From: Roseivivax isoporae LMG 25204
GTDB taxonomy: Bacteria > Pseudomonadota > Alphaproteobacteria > Rhodobacterales > Rhodobacteraceae
Reading direction: 5' to 3'
Assembly: GCF_000521865.1 (NCBI RefSeq)
Contig: NZ_JAME01000032.1
Location: 1-58,221 of the forward strand
DNA: 58,221 nucleotides
The notes under the pieces: generated by a model
What the model was told of the DNA's origin: nothing
The model's input: the letters and a program-made list of their open reading frames with translations, nothing else
Databases searched by the model: none
Position numbers and translations under genes: made by a program
Shown here: piece by piece, positions 45,243 through 55,627 of the stretch
Layout: every line of letters begins with the position of its first letter
Position numbering within the stretch: position 1 is the stretch's first letter

Positions 45243-46889
45243 ATGACCCCGTCACTGCCCTTCCTGCGCCGCGCGCGCGACATGTCGACCGCCCCCTTCG
45301 CGGTGGCGGGTCTTGCCGTGGGCGCCCTGATCCTGCTGCCGCTCGTGGCGGTGCTGCTCGCCGCGCTGGGCGGCAGCCTCGAGACGCTGGGCCACCTCTG
45401 GCAAACGGTGCTGCCGCGCTACGCCGCGACCACGCTCCTGCTGCTCGTCTGCGTGGCCAGCGGCACGGGACTGATCGGCGCGGGCACGGCATGGCTCGTG
45501 ACCGCGTGCAGCTTTCCGGGACGGCGTCTGCTGGAGGTGGCGCTGGTGCTGCCGCTGGCCTTCCCGGCCTACGTGCTGGCCTATGCCTATACCGACCTCC
45601 TCGACCATCCGGGGCCGGTGCAGACGCTCCTGCGCGAGGTGACGGGGTGGGGGCCGCGGGACTACTGGTTCCCCGAGATCCGCTCGCCCGGCGGTGCCGC
45701 GGCGATGCTGACGCTGGTGCTCTATCCTTACGTCTACCTCCTGGCACGGGCGGCGTTCATCGCGCAGGGCGCGCGACCCTTCAACATCGCGCGCACGCTC
45801 GGGCGGGGGCCGTGGGGCGCGTTCCTGCGGGCGGTGCTGCCCATGGCGCGGCCCTCGATCGCCGCGGGCGTGCTCCTGGCCTGCATGGAGACGCTCGCCG
45901 ATTACGGCACGGTGTCCTATTTCGGCGTGCAGACCTTTGCCACCGGCATCTACCAGAGCTGGTTCAGCATGGCCGACCGCGCCGCGGCGGCGCAGCTGGC
46001 GCTGGGGCTTCTTGCGACCGCGCTATGCCTCGCCGCGCTCGAGCGGCGGACGCGCGGCAGCGCCCGCTATCACGGCGTGGCGCCGGCGCTGCCGCGGATC
46101 GAGCTCGGCGGTGCCGCGGGCCTCGGCGCGGCGCTCGCCTGCGCGCTGCCCGTCCTCCTCGGCGCCGTCGTGCCGGCGGCGGCGCTGGCCGGCATGGCGT
46201 CGGGATCGGGCCAGTCGCTACTCAGCGAGCGTTACCGCGACTTTCTCATGAACTCGGTGACCCTCGCGGCGGTCGCGGCGGGGCTGACCGTCCTCGGGGC
46301 CATCGTGCTGGGATATTACCGGCAGCTCCGGCCCGGCACGGCGTCGCGGGGCGCGATGCAGCTCGGGCGGATCGGCTACGCGGTGCCGGGCGGTGTGATC
46401 GCCGTCGGGCTGCTCGTGCCCTTCGCGGCCTTCGACAACGCGCTCGACGCGTTCATGGAGGCGCGGTTCGGGATCTCGACGGGGCTGCTCGTCACCGGGT
46501 CGATCTGGCTGATGGTGGCGGCCTACATGATCCGCTTCCTCGCCGCGGCGATCGGCGCCTACGAGGGAGGGCAGGCGGCGATGAACCCGAACTACGCCGC
46601 CGCCTCGCGGGCGCTGGGCAAGGGCCCCTATGCCACTCTCATGCGGGTGCACCTGCCCATCATGTCGCCGAGCCTGCTGACCGCGCTGCTCATCGTCTTC
46701 GTCGACGTGATGAAGGAGCTGCCGGCGACGCTGATCCTGCGCCCCTTCAACTTCGACACGCTGGCGGTGCAGGCGCACAGGCTGGCGGCGGACGAACGGC
46801 TCGACGGTGCCGCGGTCCCGAGCCTCGTGATCGCGGCCATCGGCGTCCTGCCCGTGATCCTGCTGATCCGCCGCATCCGCGCCGAGTAG
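45243..46889 (+). CDS. fbpB: Iron(III) ABC transporter permease (FbpB-like)
   Basis: A 548-residue permease with about twelve TMs and two BPD_transp_1 domains. Two EAA-like loops are visible: ARTLGRGPWGAFLRAVLP (near 183) and SRALGKGPYATLMRVHLP (near 455). This doubled form is typical of FbpB/AfuB for ferric iron. It is convergent with the fbpA gene, with a terminator between them. No ATPase gene (fbpC) lies nearby in the window. Confidence 0.9.
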   Translation: MTPSLPFLRRARDMSTAPFAVAGLAVGALILLPLVAVLLAALGGSLETLGHLWQTVLPRYAATTLLLLVCVASGTGLIGAGTAWLVTACSFPGRRLLEVALVLPLAFPAYVLAYAYTDLLDHPGPVQTLLREVTGWGPRDYWFPEIRSPGGAAAMLTLVLYPYVYLLARAAFIAQGARPFNIARTLGRGPWGAFLRAVLPMARPSIAAGVLLACMETLADYGTVSYFGVQTFATGIYQSWFSMADRAAAAQLALGLLATALCLAALERRTRGSARYHGVAPALPRIELGGAAGLGAALACALPVLLGAVVPAAALAGMASGSGQSLLSERYRDFLMNSVTLAAVAAGLTVLGAIVLGYYRQLRPGTASRGAMQLGRIGYAVPGGVIAVGLLVPFAAFDNALDAFMEARFGISTGLLVTGSIWLMVAAYMIRFLAAAIGAYEGGQAAMNPNYAAASRALGKGPYATLMRVHLPIMSPSLLTALLIVFVDVMKELPATLILRPFNFDTLAVQAHRLAADERLDGAAVPSLVIAAIGVLPVILLIRRIRAE

Positions 46890-46905
46890 CCTCCCGGAAC
46901 GGAAA

Positions 46906-46933
46906 GGCCCCGCGACGCATCCGCCGCGGGGCC
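46906..46933. terminator. Bidirectional terminator between fbpB and fbpA
   Basis: GGCCCCGCG (46906-46914) and CGCGGGGCC (46925-46933) form a perfect 9-bp stem with a 10-base loop, in the gap between two convergent genes. It lacks a strong T run on either side. Confidence 0.6.
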
Positions 46934-46974
46934 GCTCGAGGGTCGCACCCGTCAGGCGGGTGCGGGGCCGGAAA

Positions 46975-48003
46975 TCACTCCCAGCCGACCTCGTTGAAGA
47001 TGCGCTGCGCGGCCGGCAGGTTCTCGGCCACGGCCGAGAGGTCCACGTCGTCGGCCGTGAAGTCGCCGAGCTCGTCGACGGCCTCGGTCGTCTCGACGCC
47101 CTCGACCACCGGGTACTCGTTGTTGCCCGCCGCGAAGTAGACCTGCGCGCTGTCCGAGGCGAGGTATTCGAGGAACTTGAGCGCGTTCTCGCGGTTCGGC
47201 GCATGGGCCGCCATGCCGCCGCCCGACAGATTCATGTGCGCGCCGGTCGTGTCCTGGTTCGGGAACACCCAGCCGATCTGGTCGGTCGAGCCGGTCAGGC
47301 CGTCGACCTCGCTCGCGAGTGCGCGGGCGAAGTAGTAGGTGTTCGACACCGCGATGTTGCACTCGCCCGAGACGAGCGCGCGCAGCTGGTCGGTGTCACC
47401 GCCCTGCGGCGGGCGCGCCATGTTCTCGACGATGCCGGCAGCCCATTCGCGCGCGGCCTCTTCGCCGTCATGCTCGATGATCGAGGCCAGCAGCGTCTGG
47501 TTGTAGGTGTTGGTCGAGGAGCGGATGCAGATCTCGCCCTCCCAGGCGTCGTCCGCGAGGGCGGCGTAGGTCTGCGGCGGCTCGCTCACGTCTTCCTTGT
47601 CGTAGAAGATGATCCGCCCGCGCAGCGAGAAGCCGAACCACTGGTTGTCCGCGTCCTGGAACTGGCCGGGCACGCGCTCCTCGAGCGTCGCGCTCTCCAC
47701 CGCCTGCAGCACGCCCGCATCCTTCGCGCGCTTCAGCCGCGAGGTGTCGACCGTCAGCAGCACGTCGGCCGGCGAATTCTCGCCCTCGGCTTCCATGCGC
47801 GCGATCAGCTCGTCCGCCTCGCCCTCGATGCGGTTGATCGTGATGCCGGTCGCTTCCTCGAACTCGGAATAGAGCCGCTCGTCGGTGTCGTAGTGGCGCG
47901 AGGAGTAGAGGTTCACCTCGCCGCCGTCCTGCGCGGCGGCCGGAAGGGCCGCGGTCAGCGCGATCGCCGAGACGAGCGTCGCCTTGTACCAGGATTGCGT
48001 CAT
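46975..48003 (-). CDS. fbpA: Iron(III)-binding periplasmic protein (FbpA-like)
   Basis: A 342-residue binding protein. The signal peptide ends ALPAAAQ (about residue 25). The mature start, EVNLYSSRHYDTDERLYSEFEEATGI, is the hallmark of FbpA. RSSTNTYNQTLLASII and SNTYYFARAL carry the tyrosines expected to hold Fe(III). It delivers ferric iron to the FbpB permease. A TGA-N9-TCA palindrome lies just before its start, suggesting iron-responsive control. Confidence 0.92.
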   Translation of the reverse strand: MTQSWYKATLVSAIALTAALPAAAQDGGEVNLYSSRHYDTDERLYSEFEEATGITINRIEGEADELIARMEAEGENSPADVLLTVDTSRLKRAKDAGVLQAVESATLEERVPGQFQDADNQWFGFSLRGRIIFYDKEDVSEPPQTYAALADDAWEGEICIRSSTNTYNQTLLASIIEHDGEEAAREWAAGIVENMARPPQGGDTDQLRALVSGECNIAVSNTYYFARALASEVDGLTGSTDQIGWVFPNQDTTGAHMNLSGGGMAAHAPNRENALKFLEYLASDSAQVYFAAGNNEYPVVEGVETTEAVDELGDFTADDVDLSAVAENLPAAQRIFNEVGWE

Positions 48004-48023
48004 CGGAAGGGTCCTTTCCTTGT

Positions 48024-48038
48024 TGACTGATTTTGTCA
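48024..48038 (-). promoter_or_regulatory. Candidate iron-responsive operator before fbpA
   Basis: TGA-CTGATTTTG-TCA has the TGA-N9-TCA form described for RirA-type iron boxes in alphaproteobacteria, and its core CTGA-N5-TCAG is itself palindromic. It ends about 20 bases before the fbpA start. Which regulator uses it is not known here. Confidence 0.5.
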
Positions 48039-48123
48039 GCTACAGGGAAATTCCCGACGAAAAAAGGGGGTTTTTGGCGGGTGCGACGAAAAATTGCGCC
48101 GGCGGGGGCAGGGGGAAACGAAA

Positions 48124-48154
48124 CCGCCCGCGCCGGGTGGACCGGCGCGGGCGG
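48124..48154 (-). terminator. Rho-independent terminator of the etfBA operon
   Basis: A perfect 13-bp GC stem (48124-48136 with 48142-48154) and a 5-base loop. On the minus strand it is followed by TTTCGTTT, giving a U-rich tail. It lies 45 bases after the etfA stop. Confidence 0.75.
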
Positions 48155-48199
48155 ATCTTGTGCGTGCGGGACCGGACCGCTGGTCCGGCCGCCGGGACG

Positions 48200-49129
48200 T
48201 CAGAGCTTTTCGGTCAGTTCCGGCAGGATCTCGAAGAGGTCGCCCACGAGGCCGTAATCGGCGACCTGGAAGATCGGCGCCTCCTCGTCCTTGTTGATTG
48301 CGACGATGACCTTGCTGTCCTTCATGCCGGCGAGGTGCTGGATCGCGCCCGAGATGCCGACCGCGATGTAGAGGTCGGGGGCCACGACCTTGCCGGTCTG
48401 GCCGACCTGCCAGTCGTTCGGGGCAAAGCCCGAATCGACCGCCGCGCGCGAGGCGCCCACCGCCGCACCGAGCTTGTCGGCGAGCTTCTCGATCAGCGCG
48501 AAGTTCTCCTCCGAGCCGATGCCGCGGCCGCCCGACACGACGATCCCGGCCGAGGTCAGCTCGGGACGGTCGCTTTCGGCCAGCTTGTCCTCGATCCATT
48601 CCGACAGCTGCGGGTCGTCCGCCGCGTCGACCGATTCGACCGGCGCGGAATTGCCGGTACCGGCGGCCTCGAAGGTCGAGGTCCGGATGGTCATGACCTT
48701 CTTGCCATCCTTCGACTTCACCGTCTGCACGGCGTTGCCGGCGTAGATCGGCCGCTCGAAGGTGTCGGCGTCGACGATTCCGGTGACGTCCGTCAGGACC
48801 ATCACGTCGAGCAGCGCCGCGACCCGCGGCAGGATGTTCTTGGCGTCGGTGGTGGCCGGCGCGCAGATGTGGTCATAGCCCTCGGCGAGCTTGGCGATCA
48901 GCGCCGCGGTGGGCTCGGCCAGGCGGTGGCCGTAGCGCGCGTCCTCGGCCACGAGCACCTTGGCGACGCCCTCGATGGTGGCGGCCTCCTTGGCGGCATC
49001 GGACACCTTGGCGCCCACGGCAAGCACAGTCACGTCGCCGAGCGCCTTGGCCGCGCTCGCGGCCTTGGCGGTGGCGTCCATCGACAGGTGCCCGTCCGAG
49101 ATCTCGGCAATCAGCAGCACGGCCATCAC
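48200..49129 (-). CDS. etfA: Electron transfer flavoprotein alpha subunit
   Basis: A 309-residue ETF alpha. The C-terminal FAD-binding domain is clear: [12 protein letters not shown] near 196, then [34 protein letters not shown], and [19 protein letters not shown] at the end. With EtfB it carries electrons from acyl-CoA and other flavin dehydrogenases to ETF-quinone oxidoreductase. Its start overlaps the etfB stop by ATGA. Confidence 0.96.
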   Translation of the reverse strand: MMAVLLIAEISDGHLSMDATAKAASAAKALGDVTVLAVGAKVSDAAKEAATIEGVAKVLVAEDARYGHRLAEPTAALIAKLAEGYDHICAPATTDAKNILPRVAALLDVMVLTDVTGIVDADTFERPIYAGNAVQTVKSKDGKKVMTIRTSTFEAAGTGNSAPVESVDAADDPQLSEWIEDKLAESDRPELTSAGIVVSGGRGIGSEENFALIEKLADKLGAAVGASRAAVDSGFAPNDWQVGQTGKVVAPDLYIAVGISGAIQHLAGMKDSKVIVAINKDEEAPIFQVADYGLVGDLFEILPELTEKL

Positions 49130-49884
49130 ACGATCCCCTTTTCCTTGAGTTTCGCCACGAGCGTGTCGACGTCGGGCACCATCTCGCCGGCCGCGCGCTC
49201 GGGCGGCTCGGCGGTCTTCACGACCTCGAGCCGCGGGCTCACGTCGACGCCGTACTCGTCGGGGGTCTTCTCCTCGAGCGGCTTCTTCTTGGCCTTCATG
49301 ATGTTCGGCAGCGACGCGTAGCGCGGCTCGTTCAGGCGCAGGTCGGTGGTCACGATGGCGGGCAGCTTGACCTTGATGGTCTGCAGGCCGCCGTCGACCT
49401 CGCGGGTGACCACCGCGTGGTCGCCCTCGACGTCGAGCGTGTTGGCGTTGGTGGCTTGGCTCCAGCCGAGCAGCGCCGCCAGCATCTGGCCGGTGGCGTT
49501 CAGGTCGTTGTCGATCGCCTGCTTGCCGGCGATCACGAGACCGGGGGCCTCGGCGTCGATCACCGCCTTCAGCAGCTTCGCCACCGCGAGCGGTTCGATG
49601 TCCTGGTGCACGTCGTCCGCGGCGACGATCAGGATGGCCCGGTCGGCCCCCATGGCGAGCGCGGTGCGCAGGGTTTCCTGCGCCTGCTTGACGCCGATGG
49701 ACACCGCGACGACCTCCTCGGCCTTGCCGGCCTCCTTGAGGCGGATGGCCTCCTCGACCGCGATCTCGTCGAACGGGTTCATGGACATCTTCACGTTGGC
49801 AAGGTCGACCCCCGTGCCGTCCGCCTTCACGCGGACCTTCACGTTGTAGTCGATCACCCGCTTCACGGGCACGAGTACCTTCAT
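49126..49884 (-). CDS. etfB: Electron transfer flavoprotein beta subunit
   Basis: A 252-residue ETF beta. [20 protein letters not shown] is the classic start. [16 protein letters not shown] and [17 protein letters not shown] are the AMP-binding and interface motifs. The C-terminal recognition-loop region includes [20 protein letters not shown]. First gene of a two-gene operon with etfA; RBS GAGGAGG precedes the ATG. Confidence 0.96.
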   Translation of the reverse strand: MKVLVPVKRVIDYNVKVRVKADGTGVDLANVKMSMNPFDEIAVEEAIRLKEAGKAEEVVAVSIGVKQAQETLRTALAMGADRAILIVAADDVHQDIEPLAVAKLLKAVIDAEAPGLVIAGKQAIDNDLNATGQMLAALLGWSQATNANTLDVEGDHAVVTREVDGGLQTIKVKLPAIVTTDLRLNEPRYASLPNIMKAKKKPLEEKTPDEYGVDVSPRLEVVKTAEPPERAAGEMVPDVDTLVAKLKEKGIV

Positions 49885-50081
49885 GCGCTATCGCCTCCTC
49901 TTCGGGTCTTTCACCGGACCGGCCGCGACCGGCCGGGCGCCTGCATCTTTCAGGTCGTTCGCGTGATAACGCCCCGGCCGCCAGCGAAACAGCGCAAAAT
50001 CGTCACCTTGTCGCCGTCCAACGTCGCGTTCTCGCGCGATCCGCGTGTTCCTGGGTCCACATAGCGGGTTCGGGCGCGCCG

Positions 50082-51203
50082 TCACCCGCAGATGTCCTGC
50101 AGCGCGCGCCACTCTGCCGGGGACAGGACCGGGCGGCCGGCGAATCCCTCGGGCGTGGCCGCGCGGGCGGCCGCGATCCGGTCCCCGAGACGGGGATGGC
50201 TCATGAGATGCGCGAACGCGCCGCGCGTGTCGCCGTCAAGCTCCCGGAACCGCTCGAACATCTGCGCCAGCGCCGCGGGCGGGATGTCGGCCCGCGCGAG
50301 CAGCTCGTGCGCGTAGAGGTCCGCGGCCTCCTCGGCGTCCTGGCTGTAGCGTGCGTCGATCAGGCGCTCGGCCACGAGCAGCATGGCCGCCCCGCCGGCG
50401 AAGTCGCCGAAGACGAGCCCCAGTAGGCCGACCGACCCCGCGGTGCGCAGCGCCGCGCGGGTGGGATCGCGGCGGGCGACATGGCCGAGTTCGTGCGCAA
50501 GCACGGCCGCGACCGTCTCGGGCGACCCGGCCTCGTCGAGGAGCCCGCGCAGGATCACGACCTGGCCGCCGGGCGCGGCGAAGGCGTTGACCATCTCGTG
50601 GTCGAGCACGCGCAGGGTCACCTGCGTGTCGAGGTCCGCAGCGCCGGTCAGCCGCGCCGCCATGCGGTCGAGCGCCGCGCGTCCCGCGGGCGCCTCGCAG
50701 TCGAGCCCGCCCATGCGCTCGGCGCCGAGAACGCGCTCCATCTGCGCCACGACGGACCGGCCGAACGCCGCCTCGCGCGCCTCGGGGATCGCGCGGGCGA
50801 GGGTGTCGGCGAGCGCCGGCAGGATCACGAACAGCATGAGCCCCACCGCCGCGAGGGCGCCCGCGATCCAGAGCGCGACGCGCCGCCCGGTGCCGCGGGG
50901 CACGTCGCGGGCGTCGAGCGCGGGCCGCGTCGCGCGCAGCCAGGCCATGAAGTCGGGATCGTCGACCACGAGCCGGGCCGGGTCGCGGGCGGTTTCGTCC
51001 CGGAACTCCACATGGCGGGTGAGGACGAGCTGCCGCCGGTCGGACTGGTCGTGCAGCGCGCGCAGGTCGGCGAGCGGCCAGCGCAGCGGCTGCGGCAGCG
51101 TGTCGCCCCGGATCAGCAGCGCCATGCGGTCCGGTCCGAGCGTCACGTGCACCGGATGGCGGGTCGCGGTCTCGCCGTCGTAGAAATCCGCGAAGGCCTG
51201 CAT
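50082..51203 (-). CDS. M48-family membrane metalloprotease
   Basis: A 373-residue protein. An N-terminal PH-like region (about 1-95) is followed by one TM (about 109-132). The M48 domain has HELGH at 237-241 and a later EEAADLYAHELL with the third zinc ligand. The shape resembles BepA/HtpX relatives that degrade misfolded proteins, although the N-terminal domain is different. It is in tandem with the YjgN-like gene, whose stop lies only 3 bases upstream of this start, so the two probably act together at the membrane. Confidence 0.87.
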   Translation of the reverse strand: MQAFADFYDGETATRHPVHVTLGPDRMALLIRGDTLPQPLRWPLADLRALHDQSDRRQLVLTRHVEFRDETARDPARLVVDDPDFMAWLRATRPALDARDVPRGTGRRVALWIAGALAAVGLMLFVILPALADTLARAIPEAREAAFGRSVVAQMERVLGAERMGGLDCEAPAGRAALDRMAARLTGAADLDTQVTLRVLDHEMVNAFAAPGGQVVILRGLLDEAGSPETVAAVLAHELGHVARRDPTRAALRTAGSVGLLGLVFGDFAGGAAMLLVAERLIDARYSQDAEEAADLYAHELLARADIPPAALAQMFERFRELDGDTRGAFAHLMSHPRLGDRIAAARAATPEGFAGRPVLSPAEWRALQDICG

Positions 51204-51206
51204 GGT

Positions 51207-52460
51207 TCAGATCGCCCCGCCGAGGTCGAGCGCGTCGGCGAACCCCTCGGCATCCGCGCCACGGTCCGCCGCGCGCTGCCGGATGTCCTGCAGGGCCGCG
51301 ACGTCCGAGACCGCGAGCGTCTCGGTGTAGTGCGCGAGGATCGGCTGCACGATGAGCGCGTAGGCGGCGGCCCCGGAGAAGAGCAGGATCGCGAGGTAGC
51401 CGAAGAGCGCCGCCAGCATCGGGAGCACGAACGCCATCGCGCCCGCGGCGCCGTCCGGCCGCCCGGCCTCGGCCATCTGCATCAGCCCGCCGAAGAGCAC
51501 GCCGAAGAACGAGGTGAGCAGGCCGCCGACCACGCCGATCGCAAGCGCGATCAGGATCGAGCCGCCCACGTACTTGCGGATCACCGTGCCGGTGCGTGGC
51601 CGCGCGTCGAAGCCGACCGTGCCGCCGAGCGTGGTGTGGCGGGTGAGGTAGGCGAAGCTCTGCACCCGGTAGTGCACGACGCCGATCACCAGCCAGATCG
51701 CGGCGACGGGGGGCAGGATCGCCGCGAGTGCAGGACGTTCGCTGAGGATGGCGAAGGCCGTGCCGCCGACGAGCAGCGCGACCGGCACGAGGATGTGCGT
51801 CATCGCCGGGTAGAGCCCGGTCCACCGGCCTCCGAGCGTGAAGCGGGCATCGCCGAACCAGGTGCGGTCGATCATGTACCGCGACAGCCGCCATGTCGCG
51901 AGAGGCCAGAGCAGCCCGAGCGTCAGGAGGGCGAGCCCGTAATAGAGGAGCGCGCGCAGGGCATAGCCCCAGGCGGCCTTCTCCATGCCGAAGCGGATGC
52001 CGCGCCAGCGCGTCCGCCCGCACTTGTAGCGCCGCGCACGGTACTGCGCGAAGAACACGAGCGGCAGGACGGCGAGGCCGGTGAGCGAGAACGCCACCCC
52101 CTGCGCGAGGGCCGCGCCGGGGCTTTCCGGCGTGACGAAGAGCGAGAGCCCGAGAAAGGCCAGCAGGAGCTGCACGAGGCCCAGGTAGATGGCGAGGATC
52201 ACCACCGCGACGAGGAAGCCCAGGAACTTCTCGAGCCCGGTGCCGGTATATTCGAACCGCGTGCCGTCGAGCTGGACCGAAGACCAGATGTAGCGGCGGA
52301 TCCGCGTCTTGGCCCAGAACCGGTAGATCCCGAGCGTCAGGAGCGTCAGCACCGCCGTGCGCAGCGCGAGGCCGAAGAGCGCGCCGCCCTCGCCGGTGTA
52401 GCGGGGGGCGGCCGTGTCGGCGCCGGGTGCGGGGTCGGTCGGGGTCACGGGGGCGGTCAT
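51207..52460 (-). CDS. YjgN-family (DUF898) membrane protein
   Basis: A 417-residue inner-membrane protein with about 8-10 TMs. The family repeat of a Tyr/Arg-rich cytoplasmic segment before each TM pair is visible: LGIYRFWAKTRIRRYIW and YRARRYKCGRTRWRGIRFG. Function is unknown in the family. Gene pairing with an M48 protease suggests that it is a partner or a substrate. Start 52460 is an ATG just before the parC 3' end. Confidence 0.85.
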   Translation of the reverse strand: MTAPVTPTDPAPGADTAAPRYTGEGGALFGLALRTAVLTLLTLGIYRFWAKTRIRRYIWSSVQLDGTRFEYTGTGLEKFLGFLVAVVILAIYLGLVQLLLAFLGLSLFVTPESPGAALAQGVAFSLTGLAVLPLVFFAQYRARRYKCGRTRWRGIRFGMEKAAWGYALRALLYYGLALLTLGLLWPLATWRLSRYMIDRTWFGDARFTLGGRWTGLYPAMTHILVPVALLVGGTAFAILSERPALAAILPPVAAIWLVIGVVHYRVQSFAYLTRHTTLGGTVGFDARPRTGTVIRKYVGGSILIALAIGVVGGLLTSFFGVLFGGLMQMAEAGRPDGAAGAMAFVLPMLAALFGYLAILLFSGAAAYALIVQPILAHYTETLAVSDVAALQDIRQRAADRGADAEGFADALDLGGAI

Positions 52461-52494
52461 TCCTCTCGGCGCCCGGCCGGGTCAGGGTGCCGGC

Positions 52495-54816
52495 TCAGGT
52501 GAAGCGGTTGTCGCGCGGGAAGCCCCGCGGCGCCATGCGGCCCGACCCGGCGCGCTTGGCGCGCCATTCCTCGAGCTCGGGCAGGGCGACGGTGCGGGTG
52601 CGCCCGGCCGGGTCGAGCCAGGTCAGCCCCGCGGACTTGTCGAACACGATGGCGTCCGACAGCCCGCCGTCCTTGTATTTCTGCAGCCGCACGCCCTTGC
52701 CGCGGGCCATCTCGGGCAGTTCCTCGACGTCGAAGACCAGCAGCTTGCGGTTGTCGCCGACGACCGCGACCGCGTCGCCGCGCACCGGCCGGCAGATGCG
52801 GGCGCGCACGTCGTCCTTGACGTTCAGCGCCTGCTTGCCGGCGCGGGTCTGCGCCACCACCTCGTCCTCGGGCACGACGAAGCCGTCGCCGGCCGAGGAC
52901 GCGATCAGGAGCTTGCGGCCCGGCTGGTGGATCAGGATGTCGACGATGTCGGCCTCGTTCGGCAGGTCCACCATCAGGCGCAGCGGTTCGCCCATGCCGC
53001 GCCCGCCGGGCAGGTTCGCCGCGGACACCGTGTAGAACCGGCCGTTGGTGCCGAAGACCAGCAGCTTGTCCGTGGTCTCGGCGTGGAAGATGAAGCGCGG
53101 GCCGTCGCCGTCCTTGAACTTCAGCTCGCGCGCCAGGTCGATGTGGCCGGTCATCGCGCGGATCCATCCGCGCTCCGAGCAGACGACGGTGATCGGCTCG
53201 CGCTCGATCATCGCCTCGATCGGCACCTCCTCGGCCTCGAGCGCCTCGGCAATCTCGGTGCGGCGCGCGCCGCCGGGCAGGTCGCGGCCGAACGCCTTGC
53301 GCGTCTCGCGCAGCTGCTCGGCGATGCGCGCCCATTGCAGGTCCTCGCTGTCGAGCAGGTCCTCGAGGCCCGCGCGTTCCTCCATCAGGCGGTCGCGCTC
53401 GGCCACGAGCTCGATCTCCTCGAGCCGGCGCAGCGAGCGCAGGCGCATGTTGAGGATCGCCTCGGCCTGCACCTCGGTCAGACCCAGCACGCCGTCCTCC
53501 CCGAGCGGCGCGGGCGGCACGTAGTCGCGTTCGGACATGGCGCGCACGTGGTCGCGGCCCCAGTCCTCGCGCATCAGCGCGGCCTTGGGATCGTCGTCGT
53601 AGCGGATGATGTCGATCACGCGGTCGAGGTTCAGGAAGGCCACGATCAGGCCCTCGAGCACCTCGAGCCGGTGGTCGATCTTCTCCATCCGGTGCTTCGA
53701 GCGGCGGATCAGCACGTCGCGGCGGAAGTCGAGGAAGGCCCGCAGCACCTCCTTGAGCGAGCAGACCTTGGGCGTCACGCCGTCGATCAGCACGTTCATG
53801 TTCAGCGAGAACCGGATCTCGAGGTCCGAGTTCTTGAACAGCATCCCCATCAGCATGTCCGGGTCGACGTTCTTGGACCGCGGCTCCAGCACCATGCGGA
53901 CGTCCTCGGCGCTCTCGTCGCGGACGTCCGCGAGGATCGGCACCTTCTTGGTCTGGATGAGCTCGGCGAGCCGCTCGACCAGCTTGGACTTCTGAACCTG
54001 GTAGGGGATCTCGGTAACCACCGCCTGCCAGGTGCCGCGGCCGAGGTCCTCGAGATGCCAGCGCGCGCGCAGGCGGAACGCGCCGCGCCCCGTGCGGTAG
54101 GCCTCGGCGATCTGCTCGCGCGGCTCCACCAGCACGCCGCCGGTGGGGAAGTCCGGCCCCGGCACGTAGTTCAGCAGCGTGTCGTCGCGCGCGTCCGGCG
54201 TCTTGATGAGATGCAGGCAGGCGTCGACCAGCTCGGCGATGTTGTGGGGAGGGATGTTCGTGGCCATCCCGACCGCGATCCCGCTCGACCCGTTGGCAAG
54301 CAGGTTCGGGAACGCCGCCGGCAGCACAATCGGTTCGGTCAGCGTGCCGTCGTAATTGGCGCGGAAGTCGACCGCGTCCTCGTTCAGCCCGTCGAGCAGC
54401 GCCTCGGCCATGAGCGACAGGCGCGCCTCGGTGTAGCGCGAGGCGGCCGGGTTGTCGCCGTCGATGTTGCCGAAGTTGCCCTGTCCGTCCACCAGCGGGT
54501 AGCGGATGGTGAAGTCCTGGGCGAGCCGCGCCATCGCGTCGTAGATCGCCGCGTCCCCGTGCGGGTGGTAGTTGCCCATCACGTCGCCCGAGATCTTGGC
54601 CGACTTGCGGAAGCCGCCGGTCGAGCTGAGCCTGAGCTCGCGCATGGCGAAGAGGATGCGCCGGTGCACCGGCTTCAGCCCGTCGCGGGCATCGGGCAGG
54701 GCGCGGTTCATGATCGTCGACAGCGCGTAGGTGAGGTAGCGCTCCCCGATCGCGCGGCGCAGCGGCTCCGCGAGGTTGCGGGGGTTCATGTTGGGGTCGT
54801 CGGCGATCTCGTCCAT
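52495..54816 (-). CDS. parC: DNA topoisomerase IV subunit A
   Basis: A 773-residue ParC. Catalytic Y128 lies in [11 protein letters not shown]. The QRDR reads [13 protein letters not shown], so the serine equivalent to E. coli Ser80 is alanine (A89) and the Glu84 equivalent is Asp (D93), a natural variant. The C-terminal beta-pinwheel repeats are shorter than in GyrA and lack the GyrA box, which supports ParC. It decatenates chromosomes with ParE (not in window). Start 54816 was chosen; a longer open frame reaching 55674 is clearly out of family. Confidence 0.93.
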   Translation of the reverse strand: MDEIADDPNMNPRNLAEPLRRAIGERYLTYALSTIMNRALPDARDGLKPVHRRILFAMRELRLSSTGGFRKSAKISGDVMGNYHPHGDAAIYDAMARLAQDFTIRYPLVDGQGNFGNIDGDNPAASRYTEARLSLMAEALLDGLNEDAVDFRANYDGTLTEPIVLPAAFPNLLANGSSGIAVGMATNIPPHNIAELVDACLHLIKTPDARDDTLLNYVPGPDFPTGGVLVEPREQIAEAYRTGRGAFRLRARWHLEDLGRGTWQAVVTEIPYQVQKSKLVERLAELIQTKKVPILADVRDESAEDVRMVLEPRSKNVDPDMLMGMLFKNSDLEIRFSLNMNVLIDGVTPKVCSLKEVLRAFLDFRRDVLIRRSKHRMEKIDHRLEVLEGLIVAFLNLDRVIDIIRYDDDPKAALMREDWGRDHVRAMSERDYVPPAPLGEDGVLGLTEVQAEAILNMRLRSLRRLEEIELVAERDRLMEERAGLEDLLDSEDLQWARIAEQLRETRKAFGRDLPGGARRTEIAEALEAEEVPIEAMIEREPITVVCSERGWIRAMTGHIDLARELKFKDGDGPRFIFHAETTDKLLVFGTNGRFYTVSAANLPGGRGMGEPLRLMVDLPNEADIVDILIHQPGRKLLIASSAGDGFVVPEDEVVAQTRAGKQALNVKDDVRARICRPVRGDAVAVVGDNRKLLVFDVEELPEMARGKGVRLQKYKDGGLSDAIVFDKSAGLTWLDPAGRTRTVALPELEEWRAKRAGSGRMAPRGFPRDNRFT

Positions 54817-54969
54817 AGATGCGGTGATAGCTGCCGGGCCGCGGGGCGTAAAGCGAGCGGACCCGCCTTTCGAAACAATTTTGCTTAGCGCGGCGTTGGA
54901 ACTGGCATAGGCAGGAAGTCGCCGGCGCCGTTTGCGGCGGACACCCGGCGCTATCGGAAGGTGGCGATC

Positions 54970-55557
54970 ATGAAACGGTTCATTTTGTTGACTTTCGCAT
55001 TTCTTTTCTGGGGATATTACGAGCTTTCGGGCGGCAACGATTTCGTGCCGGGCGCGGACCCGACGGCGGTCGTCGCGGAGGCCTCCGAGGCGCCCGTCGA
55101 GGACGCGCCCGGGCAGGATACCGAGGAGGTCGTCGCGCGCGCCGACACCGGCGCGATCCTGACGCAGGTTGCGGCGCCGGCCGCGGCCGGCGAGGCCACG
55201 GCGGCGCAGGGGCAGGACGAGGTGGCGCCCGAGGCGCTGGGCCTCGTCCTGACGAGCCGCACCCCCCCGGCCGAGGACGCCTCCGGGTCGGCCGCCGCCC
55301 CCGACGCGACGCCCGCCGCGGCGGTGGCACCGGCAGAGCCCGCAGAGCCTGCCCGCGACCTGCGCGCGATCAGCGGCAACGTCGTGAACATGCGCGCGGG
55401 CCCCGGCACGGATTACGCCATCGTGACCCAGCTCGTGCGCGACGACGCCATCGAGGTCCTGCGCGATACCGGCGACGGCTGGCTCAAGATCCGCGCGGTC
55501 GAGACCAACCGCGTCGGGTGGATGGCGGATTTCCTCGTCAGCGCGGCCGCGCGCTGA
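54970..55557 (+). CDS. SH3-domain envelope protein
   Basis: A 195-residue protein. An N-terminal hydrophobic helix (about 2-16, [17 protein letters not shown]) acts as an anchor or signal. An Ala/Pro/Glu-rich spacer (about 25-125) follows, then a bacterial SH3 domain: [18 protein letters not shown] ... [19 protein letters not shown]. Such domains often bind peptidoglycan. The ATG at 54970 follows GGAAGG; a GTG at 54961 is in frame but worse placed. Divergent from parC. Confidence 0.82.
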   Translation: MKRFILLTFAFLFWGYYELSGGNDFVPGADPTAVVAEASEAPVEDAPGQDTEEVVARADTGAILTQVAAPAAAGEATAAQGQDEVAPEALGLVLTSRTPPAEDASGSAAAPDATPAAAVAPAEPAEPARDLRAISGNVVNMRAGPGTDYAIVTQLVRDDAIEVLRDTGDGWLKIRAVETNRVGWMADFLVSAAAR

Positions 55558-55627
55558 CGATCGCCACTTTCCATCCGCGACGCGGCGCGGCAAGGCTGGG
55601 CGCTCACCGGACCGAGACGGAGCGCCC

